Shown here one piece after another: positions 14,918-17,011 of a DNA stretch of 17,011 nt. A model generated the notes under the pieces. The model was not told the origin of the DNA. It was given only the letters and a program-made list of their open reading frames with translations, and ran no database searches. The DNA is from DATCIH01 sp036507955 (lineage in GTDB: Bacteria; Bacillota; Clostridia; Clostridiales; Clostridiaceae). The translations under genes were made by a program, and so were the position numbers. The stretch is from contig DATCIH010000157.1 of NCBI GenBank assembly GCA_036507955.1, positions 1 to 17,011 on the forward strand, read 5' to 3'. Positions within the stretch are counted from its first letter, which is position 1, and each line of letters opens with the position of its first letter.

Positions 14918-16435
14918 CTATCTTTTGCCTATACTAATACCTATCTCAAATAGTCGATTCCATGGGAAATATACATCTTTTACATAATATAAATTAGCAA
15001 ATACAGGTAACTGTTCCTCTATAAATTCATTCAATAACTTTACAGCTATGAGTGCTACATTTTCACCGTCATCTTTTAAATTCATGGTATCTATTCCCAT
15101 ATTTTCTATTTCAACTGATAATTGAGTGCGAACATTTGCCTGATATCCCCAGTCTTCAATCAGTCTTTCATAATGAAACAGATTATTTGATTTTATTTGT
15201 AACTGATAACGTATCATTGAATAGGAAATAACAGTACCTAAGGTATTACCTGAAGTATTCCATCCAGCATAAGCTATTAAATCTTGTAGTAAATGCTGCT
15301 TATTCATCATTCTCATTAATTCATCATCTGCACCATTGCAAAATGCCACATCAGCTATTGCACATTTTTTACCTTGCTGAATATAATACTTTGTTGCTAA
15401 TACAAACTCTATCAAGTTTCTATTTAAATAATACGAAATATCCCTATTCTTAGCATCAGGTGCTTCAGCCATTTCAGCCCCACCTATAGTAGGTGCATTA
15501 ACCATAAGAATAATATCAGCCTGTTGTGAACTGTCCACAATCACTCCTCCAGAAGCTAATATTTGATATTTAACACTCTCCCCTAGTGGCCTATCTTCAT
15601 ATTTTGGGATTATAGATGGGCCAATGCTTGAAGAATATCTTACAAAAACTTTTGGTGTAGAATTTTTTATTTCATTTATAACTCGAGCTGTTAATGTACA
15701 CCCTATATCGTCTGCACTTGGATACATATAAACCTTGTCTTGTATATCGTTTCTTTCTATGTATTGCATCAGTTGCCTTTGTTCGAGTGCTGAGAAACCA
15801 TACTCTGAGCAATCATCAATTGGAATTATTAGAAAATCAATAATTCCATTCTTAATGAATTTTATCGTCTCTTTATTTATATAATGGTTTATCTTGCGTC
15901 TCTCCATGTAATCTTCTAGTATCAATGCTGGTATTGATTTTTTTAATTCATTGAGCTCTTCATTCTCCTCTAAGCTCGCTTTCTTATGGCAAGTCCTATC
16001 AGTCTCCCAAGAATATTTATATATTTTTTCACCATACTGATCATAATACTCAGGTTCTTCCTCACTAGAATTATACGATGGTACACGCATTATTAAATTA
16101 AAAGCATTTATCTTAAGAGATGGATATTTTCTTTTCAATTCACTTAATCTATTTAAACGGTTATTACATTCTTCCATAGTAATATAATGAATTCTAGATG
16201 GAACTATACCTCCATATATAATCATATCTATGGAAGTTACCATGTACGAACAATCTTTTATATTTTCCTCTATCCATACCCAGAGTTTTTCTATATTGGC
16301 AGACTGCTTCTTACATCCAAGTAAAGCTTTAGGCGGCGTAATTAAAATAACTTCTGATGCTTCTTCTGCAATCCTTTGAGGGTAAATAAAATTACATGGT
16401 CTCTCATCTAATGGTAAGTACATTAGCTTTGGCAT
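14918..16435 (-). CDS. DUF4127 family protein, function unknown
   Basis: The start is the ATG at 16435 (MPKLMYLPLDERPCN), seven bases after AGGAG. An in-frame TTG eight codons earlier overlaps that site. The 505-residue protein carries the DUF4127 hallmarks: LPLDERPCN at 7-15, SIDMIIYGGIVPSR at 68-81, LIMRVPSYNSSEEEPEYY at 114-131, IIPIDDCSEYGFSALEQRQL, YPSADDIGCTLTARVI, NAPTIGGAEMAEAP and YAGWNTSGNTLG near the C-terminus. There is no signal peptide or membrane segment, so it is cytoplasmic. The many conserved Asp, Asn, Arg and Ser residues in strand-end positions suggest an enzyme, but I know of no established reaction. It is the first intact gene of the operon, immediately before the sugar TIM barrel and dehydrogenase, so a role in processing the imported sugar is inferred from context. 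Confidence 0.9.
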   Translation of the reverse strand: MPKLMYLPLDERPCNFIYPQRIAEEASEVILITPPKALLGCKKQSANIEKLWVWIEENIKDCSYMVTSIDMIIYGGIVPSRIHYITMEECNNRLNRLSELKRKYPSLKINAFNLIMRVPSYNSSEEEPEYYDQYGEKIYKYSWETDRTCHKKASLEENEELNELKKSIPALILEDYMERRKINHYINKETIKFIKNGIIDFLIIPIDDCSEYGFSALEQRQLMQYIERNDIQDKVYMYPSADDIGCTLTARVINEIKNSTPKVFVRYSSSIGPSIIPKYEDRPLGESVKYQILASGGVIVDSSQQADIILMVNAPTIGGAEMAEAPDAKNRDISYYLNRNLIEFVLATKYYIQQGKKCAIADVAFCNGADDELMRMMNKQHLLQDLIAYAGWNTSGNTLGTVISYSMIRYQLQIKSNNLFHYERLIEDWGYQANVRTQLSVEIENMGIDTMNLKDDGENVALIAVKLLNEFIEEQLPVFANLYYVKDVYFPWNRLFEIGISIGKR

Positions 16436-16515
16436 AGTATTTCTCCTTTCAAAATACAATTAAATAGAAATAATTAATTTTTCTAAGTCCTTAATCATTT
16501 CATAATTTTATATTT

Positions 16516-16865
16516 TTATATAAATAAAAATGAAGGTTCCTTTATTAGCCTATCTACTGCAAATTCAAGCATATCCTTAGCTTTTAAAAGCCTTATGGTT
16601 GAATTGCCAATCTTCCCTATTTTCATGATCTTATGATCTAAAAATAAATCATCAAATTTATTAAAATCTTTAGAATGTTTTCCCCAATCATGTAATCTAT
16701 TTCTTACAAGGACCTTTTCTCCTTTATAATCTGTAACATATATATCAGTAGTATATTTTTGAAGATGATATGGTACATTTGCTATTTCCTCGCAACAATG
16801 TATTGTAGTATTACAATTTTGATCAACACCTATTAGCATAATATATCCATTCCATAATGCATTTT
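16516..16865 (-). pseudogene. Aminoglycoside 3-N-acetyltransferase (AAC(3)) family, C-terminal remnant
   Basis: The frame is open from about 16866 to the stop at 16516 and reads NALWNGYIMLIGVDQNCNTT, then IHCCEEIANVPYHLQK. This is the C-terminal core of AAC(3)/YokD-like acetyltransferases, including the conserved N-T-[ST]-x-H-x-x-E motif (His14 and Glu17 counted from the ATG at 16839). The C-terminal KIGNSTIRLLKAKDMLEFA also fits. Intact members have about 260-280 residues, so more than half is missing, including much of the acetyl-CoA site. The break falls at the left end of the IS3-type element that starts near 16866. The ATG at 16839 has no Shine-Dalgarno, so translation of the fragment is doubtful. 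It points the same way as DUF4127, with its stop 80 bases upstream of that start. Members of this family are not always resistance enzymes. Confidence 0.75.
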
Positions 16866-17011
16866 TGTAATATTGGTGGTAGAATAAAAATAGTACAATA
16901 GAAATTGAGAAAGTTCCTGATAAGTATTACAATAAAAATAATAGATGGAGGGACTTAATCATGAGAAAACAACACGATAAACAGTTTAAAGAAGATGCTG
17001 TTAAATATTAT
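16866..17011 (+). mobile_element. Left end of an IS3-type insertion sequence, partial
   Basis: The acetyltransferase reading frame is lost at about 16866, where TGTAATATTGG begins with the TG usual for IS3-family ends. An OrfA start follows 95 bases later. The exact boundary, the inverted repeat and the target duplication cannot be fixed without the other end, which lies beyond the window. Confidence 0.6.
16961..17011 (+). CDS. IS3-family transposase OrfA, N-terminal 17 residues only
   Basis: The ATG is preceded by GGAGGG with an 8-base spacing. The visible peptide MRKQHDKQFKEDAVKYY is the characteristic start of IS3/IS150-type OrfA proteins (basic N-terminus, then the first helix of the HTH domain). 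It differs from the orfA-like peptide at the left edge of the window, so the two edges carry different elements. Confidence 0.8.
   Translation, partial: MRKQHDKQFKEDAVKYY

Noticed and set aside
16516..16839. Free-standing small gene of 107 codons
   Set aside because: Similarity to AAC(3) proteins continues upstream of its ATG up to the IS end, and the ATG lacks a ribosome site, so it is a truncated remnant.
1..17011. CRISPR array, tRNA or rRNA genes
   Set aside because: No regularly spaced direct repeats, cloverleaf-like sequence or rRNA signature was seen on either strand by eye.

Overview
The window looks like chromosomal DNA of a low-GC Firmicute, most likely a clostridium. Coding DNA is strongly AT-rich, Shine-Dalgarno sequences are strong (GGAGG-type), TTG and GTG starts occur, and the families present are typical of Clostridia (CUT1 sugar transporter, DUF4127, DUF4434, a Tn4430-like transposon). 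No tRNA, rRNA or CRISPR array was seen.

The left part (1-6478) is a pile of damaged mobile elements. The end of an IS (1 to about 228) cuts off the 3' end of a tyrosine recombinase gene (218-1210, minus). Next come a 40-bp palindrome shaped like a tyrosine-recombinase core site (1344-1383) and the 3' part of an IS21-type istA gene (about 1367-2252). A complete Tn3-family transposon of the Tn4430 type follows (2253-6478). It has 45-bp terminal inverted repeats, a frameshifted tnpA, an intact tnpI, and between them a three-motif site that looks like the TnpI resolution site. Its two flanks belong to different genes and show no 5-bp duplication, so DNA has probably been lost or rearranged next to it.

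The middle (6479-7159) holds a decayed amidohydrolase-2 gene. It was probably once the last gene of the operon to its right and is now broken by frameshifts and by the transposon. Beside it are a long hairpin and a solitary sequence resembling the transposon end, directly after the operon's last intact gene.

The right part (7160-16435) is one minus-strand carbohydrate locus. In transcription order it encodes DUF4127, a sugar-phosphate isomerase/epimerase-type TIM barrel, a Gfo/Idh/MocA dehydrogenase, an ADP-ribosylglycohydrolase-family hydrolase, a DUF4434 glycosidase-like TIM barrel, a lipoprotein solute-binding protein, two CUT1 permeases and the dead amidohydrolase. No transport ATPase or regulator is present. 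All the enzymes lack signal peptides, so the inferred scheme is import of an intact small glycoside followed by cleavage and redox processing in the cytoplasm. The substrate cannot be read from the sequence. The Gfo/Idh plus TIM-barrel pair recalls known oxidation-elimination routes through 3-keto-sugars.

The right edge (16516-17011) carries the C-terminal remnant of an aminoglycoside 3-N-acetyltransferase-family gene, cut by an IS3-type element whose orfA begins at 16961 and runs out of the window.
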